This document shows, piece after piece, positions 57,409 to 64,000 of a stretch of 64,000 bases of DNA. Position 1 is the stretch's first letter, and the number at the start of each line of letters is the position of its first letter. The notes under the pieces are model-generated. The model was given only the letters and a program-made list of their open reading frames with translations. It had not been told where the DNA came from and ran no database searches. A program made the translations under genes and the position numbers. The stretch covers positions 1 through 64,000 of the forward strand of contig NZ_RJLQ01000013.1 in NCBI RefSeq assembly GCF_003833015.1, in the 5' to 3' direction. Source of the stretch: Clostridium sp. E02. Lineage in GTDB: Bacteria; Bacillota; Clostridia; Lachnospirales; Lachnospiraceae.

Positions 57409-58539
57409 TTATTGTGCTGGCTCAGATGTTTCTTCTGTGGTTTCTTCTGTGGTTTCTTTTGCAGAATCTTCTGTGGCTTTATTCGATACATTTACTTTGG
57501 ATCCATCGTATAATTCACTGGACCATGTTGTAACGATTTCATCGTCAGCCACAATCCCTTCTTTTACCTCACAGTATGCTTCATCTGACAAGCCTACTGT
57601 CACAGCGTTTTCATGAACGGTTCCATCTTTATAAGAGTAAATATAGGGGATTCCGCCTTCGTAGTAAACACAATCCACAGGAACGGTTAGTACATTTTCC
57701 GCCTTCTGGGAGACAACGTTTAGTTTCACCGATGTACCAGTTGCCAAATTGGATCCTTCCGGAATGGATGCTTTCATCTTGAATAATCCGCTTTCCTTTT
57801 CAATCATGGTACTTTTTTCAGTTATGGTTCCTTCTATGTCAGATCCATTTTTTTCAATACGAATCCGTTCCCCTAGATTCAATCCGTTCATAACTCGTTC
57901 CGTAACATAGAAAGTAACTGCCTTTCCTCCCTCTCCGGAGATTACACAAACCGTTGACTGAGGAGAGATCATATCATGCAAGCTTAATTGAAAGCTTTCT
58001 ACTCTTCCAGAAATAGGAGCTGTAATCTTACTGCTTTCCATTTGGTTATTATAAGCAATTTGCGCATTTTCATATTGAAGCTTTCCTGTCTTTACTTTAT
58101 CCTGAAGAGATTGATAATCTGCTTCTGCTACGTCTCCTGCTGCATAGAGTACGGAATAACGGTCTAGATTCTTTTTCGCATCTTCATAACCAATCTTAGT
58201 CGTCTCCATTGTAATTCTTGATGACTCTAGTTGTTTGGTATCAACTTCGCATAGAAGCTGACCTGCTGTTACCACATCACCTGTCTTTGCTTGAATTCCG
58301 ATCACTTCCCCTGAACCGAGAGGCTTTACGTATACAATGCTGTCAGGTTCAATGGTACCCATAAGTTCACTTGTCAGTTCGATATTCCGTACTTCAGGCT
58401 TACCAATCGTTACAGTAGGTGGTACAACAGCTACAATTTCATCTTTGTTCCATCCTGATATTTTAGGAATCACAAGTCCTGCTACAACAGCTACGATTAT
58501 AACAGCTCCTGCAATTATAAGTATCTTTCTTTTTGTCAT
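57409..58539 (-). CDS. RND efflux periplasmic adaptor-type protein (HlyD/AcrA-like)
   Basis: 376 residues. One membrane anchor in residues 6-25 (ILIIAGAVIIVAVVAGLVI). Biotinyl-lipoyl-like halves (VYVKPLGSGEVIGIQAKTGD and SSKITAPISGRVESFQLSLH) surround a helical hairpin (about 105-165); then beta-barrel (ERVMNGLNLGERIRIEK) and a membrane-proximal domain. A low-complexity Thr/Glu tail (KETTEETTEETSEPAQ) ends the protein. It links permease and TolC-like partners. ATG at 58539, 39 bases after the TetR gene. Confidence 0.92.
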   Translation of the reverse strand: MTKRKILIIAGAVIIVAVVAGLVIPKISGWNKDEIVAVVPPTVTIGKPEVRNIELTSELMGTIEPDSIVYVKPLGSGEVIGIQAKTGDVVTAGQLLCEVDTKQLESSRITMETTKIGYEDAKKNLDRYSVLYAAGDVAEADYQSLQDKVKTGKLQYENAQIAYNNQMESSKITAPISGRVESFQLSLHDMISPQSTVCVISGEGGKAVTFYVTERVMNGLNLGERIRIEKNGSDIEGTITEKSTMIEKESGLFKMKASIPEGSNLATGTSVKLNVVSQKAENVLTVPVDCVYYEGGIPYIYSYKDGTVHENAVTVGLSDEAYCEVKEGIVADDEIVTTWSSELYDGSKVNVSNKATEDSAKETTEETTEETSEPAQ

Positions 58540-58578
58540 AATGAACTCCTTGTCTCGCTTCTACTAAGATTTTAGTTG

Positions 58579-59187
58579 TTATTTACAAATTCCATATTGT
58601 AGAATTTCTAATTTTTCACGGAATAATTCCTTAACTTTTTCCTTGTCTTCCAAATGATAGTAATACCAACTGATACATTCAGCCTGTGAAACAAGTATCA
58701 TAGATAATATTTTACTAAATGTCTCAATCCCCTGATCCTTAAATTCAGTCTTATCTACTGCTTGGTATAGGGTCTCAATCAATAACGTCAATTGATGATC
58801 ATTGCAGTTTCTTAAGTAATGAATTTCACCATACAATTTTTCTATATCTAAGATATTATGTACTAGTCGAGGCATTCTCTCTTTCGAATGATCAATACTA
58901 TAATCCATAAAAGCTTCTGAAGTTTTCCATAAATTCCCCTGGTTCTTTTTGGCACAATCCAGCCAGAAAACCCGTAAACGCTCTGCTTCCTCACTTATAA
59001 TATAACCGAGTAGATCCTTCTTATCGGTAAAATAAGTATAAAAACTACCTCTCGATATTCCTGCCCTTTGGATAATCTTATTAATAGAAGCCTTCTCATA
59101 GGAAACTCGGATAAATTCTTCCATCGCTGCATCATAAATCAAGTGTTTTTTTCCCTCAGACAAGTTAATAAAACGTTCCGATGGCAT
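58579..59187 (-). CDS. TetR/AcrR family transcriptional regulator
   Basis: 202 residues from the ATG at 59187 (GAGAGGTGAG upstream). Helix-turn-helix in residues about 13-60: HLIYDAAMEEFIRVSYEKAS, INKIIQRAGISRGSFYTYF. The carboxy ligand-binding region is divergent. First gene of the efflux operon, with a double palindromic operator over its promoter, so it is the likely autorepressor that releases when the exported compound binds. Confidence 0.93.
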   Translation of the reverse strand: MPSERFINLSEGKKHLIYDAAMEEFIRVSYEKASINKIIQRAGISRGSFYTYFTDKKDLLGYIISEEAERLRVFWLDCAKKNQGNLWKTSEAFMDYSIDHSKERMPRLVHNILDIEKLYGEIHYLRNCNDHQLTLLIETLYQAVDKTEFKDQGIETFSKILSMILVSQAECISWYYYHLEDKEKVKELFREKLEILQYGICK

Positions 59188-59236
59188 ATTCTCACCTCTC
59201 TTTTCCTGTGTCCCTTTCAATAATCCAATGCAAAAA

Positions 59237-59283
59237 GGTGACAACATGTCACTTATTATAGTGACATGTTGTCACCTTGTCAA
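59237..59283 (-). promoter_or_regulatory. Promoter and TetR-type double operator of the efflux operon
   Basis: Minus strand TTGACA (59278-59283), 17-base spacer, TATAAT (59255-59260). Two 15-base palindromes GTGACA-ACA-TGTCAC / GTGACA-TGT-TGTCAC (59238-59252 and 59261-59275) lie one in the start region and one in the spacer; together they make a perfect 17-base inverted repeat (59237-59253 against 59260-59276). Confidence 0.85.
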
Positions 59284-59320
59284 GAAAGGTTATATTTATT
59301 TTATAATTTTTCAGTTTAAT

Positions 59321-59512
59321 TTATTTTTTCTGGTCTAAGAATTCTTTTAAGGCTTCCTCGCTTTCCTCAATCCATAAGTCTTCTTCTTCTGCATTAAAGC
59401 CAAGAAACTTAGCAAGTGTTTCTGCTGTACTGCTATTATTCCACTCCTCGATCCAGTCGTCAATCGCTTCAAATTCAATTTCACCTGTTAAATATTTTTC
59501 TTTAAATGTCAT
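59321..59512 (-). CDS. Small acidic protein of unknown function
   Basis: 63 residues, rich in glutamate and tryptophan (DDWIEEWNNSS, LWIEESEEALKEFLDQ), no membrane segment. ATG at 59512 follows GAGGG. It sits 13 bases after the GntR gene and is probably the last gene of the ispE operon. Not recognised. Confidence 0.7.
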   Translation of the reverse strand: MTFKEKYLTGEIEFEAIDDWIEEWNNSSTAETLAKFLGFNAEEEDLWIEESEEALKEFLDQKK

Positions 59513-59525
59513 ATGCCCTCGCTTT

Positions 59526-60200
59526 CTATTCCTTATCTTTAATATTTTTTGACACGGTAATCTCCTGATTATCTATATGCTCTCTCATCGCTTCCTTTGC
59601 ATCTTCAACTTTTCGATTCCTTACCGCTTTTAAGATATTGTCATGTTCCAGTAATAATACCTGACGTTTATCCTCATCCTTTATGTATTCCAAACGATAA
59701 CGATACATCTGCTCCCGTAAATTATTAATGATCTGAACTAGTTTTTCATTGCAGGTTCCTTTGTAAATGATATCATGATACGCTTCGTCTGTTTCTGCGA
59801 TCTCCATGGAACTTCCGGATAATACAGCTTTGGAAAATAAGTCCTGCTTTGCCTGTAACTCTTCTACTTCTTCTACCGTCATACGCTGACAGGCAAGTTC
59901 AATGGCAAGTTCCTCCAATGATCTGCGTACTTCCAAAACATCACGAAGGCTTTTTTCTGAAATCTTAGCAACCTCTGCTCCCTTTCGTGGAATCATAAGA
60001 ACCAGACCTTCCAGTTCCAATTTTCGAATGGCTTCCCGAATGGGGGTACGGCTAACTCCAAGACGGTCGGCAAGCTGAATCTCCATCAAACGCTCTCCTG
60101 GCTCTAATTCACCCTTTAAAATTGCTTGTCTCAAAGTATTAAATACCACATCTCTCAGTGGCAGATATTCATTCATATTAACCTTTAAATCATTCCCCAT
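59526..60200 (-). CDS. GntR family transcriptional regulator (FadR/FCD type)
   Basis: 224 residues. Winged helix in residues about 12-75 (LRQAILKGELEPGERLMEIQ, LGVSRTPIREAIRKLELEGL); all-helical FCD ligand domain follows (RRSLEELAIELACQRM, ETDEAYHDIIY, HDNILKAV, MREHIDNQE), with the aspartate and histidines that bind a metal in this family. ATG at 60200 follows AAGGAGG and overlaps the ispE end by 11 bases, so the two are translationally coupled. Ligand unknown. Confidence 0.93.
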   Translation of the reverse strand: MGNDLKVNMNEYLPLRDVVFNTLRQAILKGELEPGERLMEIQLADRLGVSRTPIREAIRKLELEGLVLMIPRKGAEVAKISEKSLRDVLEVRRSLEELAIELACQRMTVEEVEELQAKQDLFSKAVLSGSSMEIAETDEAYHDIIYKGTCNEKLVQIINNLREQMYRYRLEYIKDEDKRQVLLLEHDNILKAVRNRKVEDAKEAMREHIDNQEITVSKNIKDKE

Positions 60201-61095
60201 TGGTAACCTCCTTGGTATTATAAAAATTAGTTAAATATACTTGCTTTGCCAAATTCCGGCTTTTTCCGTAACGCATTTCTTCATAAGCATTCTCAGCTGA
60301 TTTCTCACTTGTAAAAATCCCAAAAACGGTGGGTCCGCTTCCGCTCATAATGGCATTGACTGCTCCTAGTTCTTTCATCTTATCTTTGATTCTTGAAATG
60401 CCCGGATATTCAGATATGGTAACTGTTTCAAGTACATTTCCCAGTCGGTTGGATACCTGATAAATGTCACGTTTTTTAATGGCACTTATCATTCCATCTA
60501 TATCTGGATGATCTTCTTTTTTCAGTCCAGCCAAATCAAGATGTTCATAGACGAACTTCGTAGATACACTAACCAGGGGTTTGGCAATGAGGACTTTGCA
60601 CTGTGGCATATCCGGTAATGGAGTTAATATCTCTCCAATTCCCTCTGATAACGCAGTTCCTCTCATAATACAATAAGGAACATCCGCTCCGATCTTTACC
60701 CCTCGTTTCATTAACTGTTCTTTGGAAAGTCCCAGCTCAAACATCTTATTGACACCAAATAATACCGCTGCTGCATCACTGCTTCCTCCTGCCATTCCAG
60801 CAGAAACAGGGATAAACTTTTTTAAATGAATGCGGATTCCATGATTAATATGAAATTCATCCATTAAAAGTCTGGCCGCTTTATAAACCAGGTTATTCTC
60901 ATTGACAGGCAGATAAAATAAATTAGTAATTACTTCAATTCCTGGTGTTTCTTTTAAGTAAATGTCGATTTTATCGTAAAGACCCACGGTCTGCATGATC
61001 ATACGCACTTCATGATAGCCATCTTTTCGCTTACCCAAAACATCAAGTCCCAGATTAATCTTCCCATAGGCTTTTAACCCAAGATGTCGAATCAT
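60190..61095 (-). CDS. ispE: 4-diphosphocytidyl-2-C-methyl-D-erythritol kinase
   Basis: 301 residues from the ATG at 61095 (GAGGG ten bases upstream; an ATG two codons earlier is also possible, and the long frame to 61188 is not conserved). GHMP kinase of the MEP isoprenoid pathway, phosphorylating CDP-methylerythritol. AYGKINLGLDVLGKRKDGYHE near the start (split motif), ATP loop VSAGMAGGSSDAAAVLFG near residue 95, and MSGSGPTVFGIF near 265. Confidence 0.96.
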   Translation of the reverse strand: MIRHLGLKAYGKINLGLDVLGKRKDGYHEVRMIMQTVGLYDKIDIYLKETPGIEVITNLFYLPVNENNLVYKAARLLMDEFHINHGIRIHLKKFIPVSAGMAGGSSDAAAVLFGVNKMFELGLSKEQLMKRGVKIGADVPYCIMRGTALSEGIGEILTPLPDMPQCKVLIAKPLVSVSTKFVYEHLDLAGLKKEDHPDIDGMISAIKKRDIYQVSNRLGNVLETVTISEYPGISRIKDKMKELGAVNAIMSGSGPTVFGIFTSEKSAENAYEEMRYGKSRNLAKQVYLTNFYNTKEVTNGE

Positions 61096-61147
61096 AGGCA
61101 TCCATCCCTCACTTTTCTGATTTTTGGATTGTATTTTTAGATTTTTT

Positions 61148-61155
61148 TGTATACA
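61148..61155. promoter_or_regulatory. TGTATACA palindrome after the ispE promoter
   Basis: Perfect eight-base palindrome located just downstream of the -10 box, near the transcription start; GntR-family proteins often bind short GT...AC palindromes, so the co-transcribed regulator may act here. Confidence 0.35.
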
Positions 61156-61161
61156 GTATTT

Positions 61162-61190
61162 ATTATATACCGAAAAAGGGAAAAGCACAA
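61162..61190 (-). promoter_or_regulatory. Sigma-A promoter for ispE-gntR
   Basis: Minus strand TTGTGC (61185-61190), 17-base spacer, TATAAT (61162-61167). Confidence 0.7.
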
Positions 61191-61269
61191 GAGTTTTATC
61201 TCTTTTATATTGCCTTAATTTTGTTAATATTTCACAAATATAAATAACTTTTATGCCTTATTTTTTTAT

Positions 61270-61297
61270 TTGACAAATGCTGTGAGAAATGTATAAT
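61270..61297 (+). promoter_or_regulatory. Sigma-A promoter for glnK
   Basis: TTGACA (61270-61275), 16-base spacer, TATAAT (61292-61297). About 80 bases before the glnK start. Confidence 0.8.
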
Positions 61298-61312
61298 GTT
61301 CATATACCGAAC

Positions 61313-61345
61313 GAGGGCGTTCCAAGACTGGAATTGCCCTCTTTT
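61313..61345 (+). promoter_or_regulatory. Attenuator-like hairpin in the glnK leader
   Basis: GAGGGCGTTCCA pairs with TGGAATTGCCCTC (one bulge) around AGAC and is followed by TTTT, about ten bases after the predicted transcription start and 30 before the gene. This is a terminator shape inside the leader, suggesting regulated read-through. Confidence 0.55.
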
Positions 61346-61375
61346 GCTGTTATTAAATCAAGGAGGTTGTGCTGT

Positions 61376-61714
61376 ATGAAAAAACTGGAAATCATCATTA
61401 AACCAGAGAAGCTTGAAGACTTAAAAGCAGTTCTGGAAGGCTGCAAGGTCAATGGTCTTATGATCAGTAACGTCATGGGATATGGCAATCAAAAGGGCTA
61501 CACTCAGATGTATCGGGGTACCAAATATAATGTAAACCTACTCCCTAAAGTTAAAGTCGAGACTGTGGTACCAAAAGAACTGGCTGACCCGATTATCGAA
61601 GCAGTTGTTGAAGAAATTAACACCGGCACATTCGGAGACGGTAAGATCTTTGTATACGATGTTCAAGAAGCAGTACGAATCCGCACCGGGGAACACGGTC
61701 GCGAAGCTCTGTAG
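61376..61714 (+). CDS. glnK: P-II family nitrogen regulatory protein
   Basis: 112 residues from the ATG at 61376 (AAGGAGG upstream); the longer frame from 61289 includes leader sequence. Trimeric sensor of 2-oxoglutarate, ATP/ADP and often controller of Amt. T-loop with Y51 (YRGTKYNVNLLPK), the uridylylation position in proteobacteria; carboxy signature GKIFVYDVQEAVRIRTGE. Upstream of amt, so named GlnK-like. Confidence 0.93.
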   Translation: MKKLEIIIKPEKLEDLKAVLEGCKVNGLMISNVMGYGNQKGYTQMYRGTKYNVNLLPKVKVETVVPKELADPIIEAVVEEINTGTFGDGKIFVYDVQEAVRIRTGEHGREAL

Positions 61715-61770
61715 TAAAAAGTATGCAGAGTATTTCTTAATTTAATACGGAATGAAATCAATTATCAATG

Positions 61771-61808
61771 GGGATAATCGCTTTTTTAAGCGGTTATCCC
61801 TTTTTTAT
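61771..61808 (+). terminator. Terminator between glnK and amt
   Basis: GGGATAATCGCTT and AAGCGGTTATCCC (one mismatch) with a four-base loop, followed by TTTTTTATTT. It should reduce read-through from glnK to amt. Confidence 0.8.
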
Positions 61809-61849
61809 TTGGCATTTCGTACATTCCATTATAAAAATCAGGAGGAGTT

Positions 61850-63067
61850 ATGATTATGGATAATACAACATTATTAATAAATATTATGTGGACGATGCTA
61901 GGTGCATTTTTAGTCTATTTTATGCAGGCAGGATTTGCAATGGTTGAATCTGGCTTCACCCGGGCTAAAAATGCTGGTAACATCTGCATGAAAAACATGA
62001 TGGACTTTGTCCTTGGATCCCTTGGCTTTTTCTTGCTGGGTTTTCCGCTTATGTTCGGACCCAGTATCGCTGGATTCTTTGGAGGCTCTGGATTTTTAAT
62101 TCCTTATTCTCTCGCCGATGGCGATGGCATGTTTAACGGGCTTCCGATTGCTGTATTTATGATATTTCACACCGTATTCTGTGCAACCGCTGCCACCATT
62201 GTATCCGGTGCCATGGCAGAACGTACCAAATTTTCTTCTTACTTGGTTTACTCTGCCTGTATCAGCGTTCTGATTTATCCAGTCACTGGACACTGGATCT
62301 GGGGAGGCGGCTGGTTAACAGATCTGGGATTTCATGATTTTGCCGGATCCACTGCAGTTCATATGGTAGGTGGTGTTTGTGCTTTCGTCGGTGCTAAAAT
62401 TGTTGGTCCAAGAATTGGAAAATATGACAAAGACGGAAAACCACACGCAATCCCCGGCCACAACATTCCTCTTGGAGCACTTGGTGTATTTATTCTCTGG
62501 TTCTGCTGGTTTGGTTTCAACTGTGGTTCTACCACTGCCGCGACCACAACCCTTGGAGACATTGCAATGACAACCAATCTGGCAGCCGCTGCAGCCACTT
62601 TAGTTACATTGCTATTCACCTGGAAACGATATGGAAAACCTGATGTATCTATGACTTTAAACGGTGCTCTAGCTGGGCTGGTGGCGATTACTGCAGGATG
62701 CGATGTCGTTACTCCATATGAAGCAATAATCATAGGTGCAATTGCTGGATTTGTAGTCGTACTTGCAATCGAATTTATTGACAAAGTAGTTCGGATCGAT
62801 GATCCCGTCGGTGCGATTGGTGTTCATGGCTGCTGCGGACTCCTTGGAACACTCCTTACTGGCGTATTTGGAGAAGGGGTTTCTTTCCTTCCACAGCTAA
62901 TCGGTGTATTAGCTGTTATGGCTTATGCTGGAGTTATGGCTTTCATTGTATTTACAATTATTAAGAAAACCATGGGGCTTCGAGTTTCCGATCAAGAACA
63001 GATCGATGGGCTGGATCTGCACGAGCACGGCATGTCTGCATACTCTGGATTCCGCATTGACAAATAA
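61850..63067 (+). CDS. amt: Ammonium transporter
   Basis: 405 residues with eleven predicted membrane helices. Family blocks: FAMVESGFTRAKNAGNI near residue 28, GHWIWGGGWL near 145, DFAGSTAVHMVGG near 163 (pore-region histidine), CDVVTPYEAIIIGAIAG near 280 and IGVHGCCGLLGTLLTG near 325 (second pore histidine). ATG at 61850 or 61856, both after GGAGG. Paired with glnK, which blocks Amt channels when nitrogen is plentiful. Confidence 0.96.
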   Translation: MIMDNTTLLINIMWTMLGAFLVYFMQAGFAMVESGFTRAKNAGNICMKNMMDFVLGSLGFFLLGFPLMFGPSIAGFFGGSGFLIPYSLADGDGMFNGLPIAVFMIFHTVFCATAATIVSGAMAERTKFSSYLVYSACISVLIYPVTGHWIWGGGWLTDLGFHDFAGSTAVHMVGGVCAFVGAKIVGPRIGKYDKDGKPHAIPGHNIPLGALGVFILWFCWFGFNCGSTTAATTTLGDIAMTTNLAAAAATLVTLLFTWKRYGKPDVSMTLNGALAGLVAITAGCDVVTPYEAIIIGAIAGFVVVLAIEFIDKVVRIDDPVGAIGVHGCCGLLGTLLTGVFGEGVSFLPQLIGVLAVMAYAGVMAFIVFTIIKKTMGLRVSDQEQIDGLDLHEHGMSAYSGFRIDK

Positions 63068-63090
63068 TAAATCAGCTCTTATTATTTACG

Positions 63091-63121
63091 AAAGTCCCGG
63101 CAGGAACTGCCGGGACTTTTT
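63091..63121. terminator. Bidirectional terminator between amt and the alarmone synthetase gene
   Basis: AAGTCCCGGCAG-GAA-CTGCCGGGACTT, a perfect 12-pair stem, followed by TTTAT on the plus strand. Confidence 0.9.
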
Positions 63122-63707
63122 ATGTAGAATCAGATAAGAACTCCATTTTCTCTTCGATTTCTTTTAGTGCATCTGCGTACAGCTTCAATTCCTCAACTGC
63201 TCTTTCTTTCTTTTCTCTTTTGTAACAGATTCTGTGTTCCAGACTTGCCCAAAGATCCATGGACATAGTACGAAGCTGAATTTCTACTGGATAATACTCC
63301 ATGCCGTCTGTATGGTATACTGGAACCCCAAATACAATATGATAACTCCGATATCCGTTTTCTTTTGGCTTCTTAATATAATCGCGCTCTTTAATTAATA
63401 CGATATCCGTCTGTTTTCGAAGCAGGCAGACAATGGAATAAATATCTCTCACAAAGTAACAAATCACCCGGATTCCTGCAATATCAGTCAGGTAATTTCT
63501 AGCCGCCTCTGTACTTATATCCTGCTCATTTCTTAACAATTTGTTTTCGATACTTTTCTTCTGTTTGATTCTGTGTTGAATATGATGGATTGGATAATTA
63601 TGTTCTTTCCTTCTATAATCATTATTAAGTACATCCACTCTCACCTGGATATTTTGTCTCGCATCTTCATAGGGCTGAATAAAACTGAGGTATTCTTCTT
63701 CGGTCAT
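63120..63707 (-). CDS. Small alarmone synthetase (RelA/SpoT synthetase domain only)
   Basis: 195 residues from the ATG at 63707 (GGAGG seven bases upstream). Contains only the (p)ppGpp synthetase domain: DIAGIRVICYFVRDIYSIV near residue 77, KPKENGYRSYHIVFGVPVY near 115 and VEIQLRTMSMDLWASLEHR near 142. There are no hydrolase, TGS or ACT domains. Resembles RelQ/YjbM or RelP/YwaC; which one is not decided. Confidence 0.92.
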   Translation of the reverse strand: MTEEEYLSFIQPYEDARQNIQVRVDVLNNDYRRKEHNYPIHHIQHRIKQKKSIENKLLRNEQDISTEAARNYLTDIAGIRVICYFVRDIYSIVCLLRKQTDIVLIKERDYIKKPKENGYRSYHIVFGVPVYHTDGMEYYPVEIQLRTMSMDLWASLEHRICYKREKKERAVEELKLYADALKEIEEKMEFLSDST

Positions 63708-63818
63708 ATTCCACCTCCAAAAATCTATCATCCTGAACCTTTAGTATATCCTTTTTTTGTGTCCATATCGTGTCCAAACTATAAATTCGCACGTTCCATT
63801 TTTGATTTAACTTAAAAT

Positions 63819-63853
63819 CAAAAAGACCAGAAACTGCATTTGCAATCTCTGGC
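63819..63853 (-). terminator. Terminator of the gene entering from the right edge
   Basis: Minus strand CCAGAGATTGCA / TGCAGTTTCTGG (two G-U pairs) followed by TCTTTTTGA. Confidence 0.75.
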
Positions 63854-63870
63854 CCACTCAAAGCAAAAAT

Positions 63871-64000
63871 TTATTTTAATTCATTGGTATCTTTCTCGTT
63901 TTTGTGTTCATCCCCTTTTGCTAAAAGAATGCTGTTTACCGGTTCATCCCCATTCTCTGCAAACAACGGTCTTAACTCGTCGTCCTCGCTCCGCTCCTCT
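63871..64000 (-). CDS. Partial gene: carboxy-terminal 43 residues of an unidentified protein
   Basis: Open frame entering from the right edge and stopping at 63871. The tail is acidic and hydrophilic (EERSEDDELRPLFAENGDEP, ending EKDTNELK). A terminator follows. The start lies outside the window and the family cannot be told. Confidence 0.6.
   Translation of the reverse strand, partial: EERSEDDELRPLFAENGDEPVNSILLAKGDEHKNEKDTNELK

Noticed and set aside
57420-57475. Repeated TTCTGTGGTTTC units at the end of the HlyD-like gene.
   Set aside because: They encode the Thr/Glu-rich tail and are simple codon repetition, not an independent repeat element.
61313-61345. Glutamine riboswitch or ANTAR-target hairpin in the glnK leader.
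   Set aside because: Only one hairpin with a four-base loop is present; the ANTAR pattern of two stems with six-base A..G loops is not met, and no known riboswitch core is seen.
1-64000. CRISPR array, rRNA or tRNA genes.
   Set aside because: No regularly spaced repeats, no cas genes and no rRNA or tRNA sequence were seen on either strand.

Overview
This window looks like the chromosome of a low-GC, spore-forming, Gram-positive anaerobe of the class Clostridia, most likely Lachnospiraceae (inference from gene content, protein sequence style and strong AGGAGG ribosome binding sites; no search was run). Supporting signs are spoIIR, an ECF transporter module beside truA, secreted proteins with cell-wall-binding repeats, a KOW-domain protein between map and infA, and the rpoBC / str / S10-spc-alpha ribosomal super-cluster. 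Nearly all genes are on the minus strand, so transcription runs from high to low coordinates.

Layout. 1-536: accessory scar with a truncated aminoglycoside adenylyltransferase-like start next to a 115-bp imperfect palindrome. 537-5173: rplM-rpsI and an ecfA1-ecfA2-ecfT-truA operon. 5432-7708: two tandem secreted proteins with cell-wall-binding repeats. 7916-24827: the S10-spc-alpha cluster, from rpsJ down to rplQ, with secY, adk, map and infA inside. 25147-34786: about 10 kb of accessory genes lying between the S10 operon and tuf: a third wall-binding protein, a cysteine-rich peptide, a methyltransferase, an acyltransferase, an RpiR regulator with nanE, a subtilase, a DUF5722 glycosidase-like protein and a type I toxin-antitoxin locus. 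34803-39348: tuf, fusA, rpsG, rpsL. 39667-47214: rpoC, rpoB. 47422-64000: a membrane protein, sodA, ddl-murI-DUF1934, spoIIR, a five-gene RND efflux operon (tetR-hlyD-RND permease-two tolC-like genes), a small acidic protein, a GntR regulator, ispE, glnK-amt, a small alarmone synthetase and the end of one more gene.

How the parts work together. The core supplies transcription and translation machinery from several sigma-A promoters with near-consensus boxes, many followed by long leaders (rplM, rpmJ, rpsJ, rpsL, tuf). Envelope functions (ddl, murI, three wall-binding proteins, subtilase), nitrogen sensing (glnK-amt), stress and sporulation genes (sodA, alarmone synthetase, spoIIR) and a TetR-controlled tripartite-type exporter fill the rest.

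The most interesting signals are: (1) a 29-codon holin-like toxin with a convergent antisense RNA, sitting between two 43-bp direct repeats of the tuf 3' end, which looks like an integration or recombination scar; (2) an RND pump with two TolC-like genes in an apparently single-membrane bacterium, controlled by a double palindromic operator; (3) a multi-helix RNA structure in the rpsJ leader; (4) exactly overlapping divergent promoters for ddl and spoIIR. I did not find CRISPR arrays, rRNA, tRNA or intact insertion sequences.
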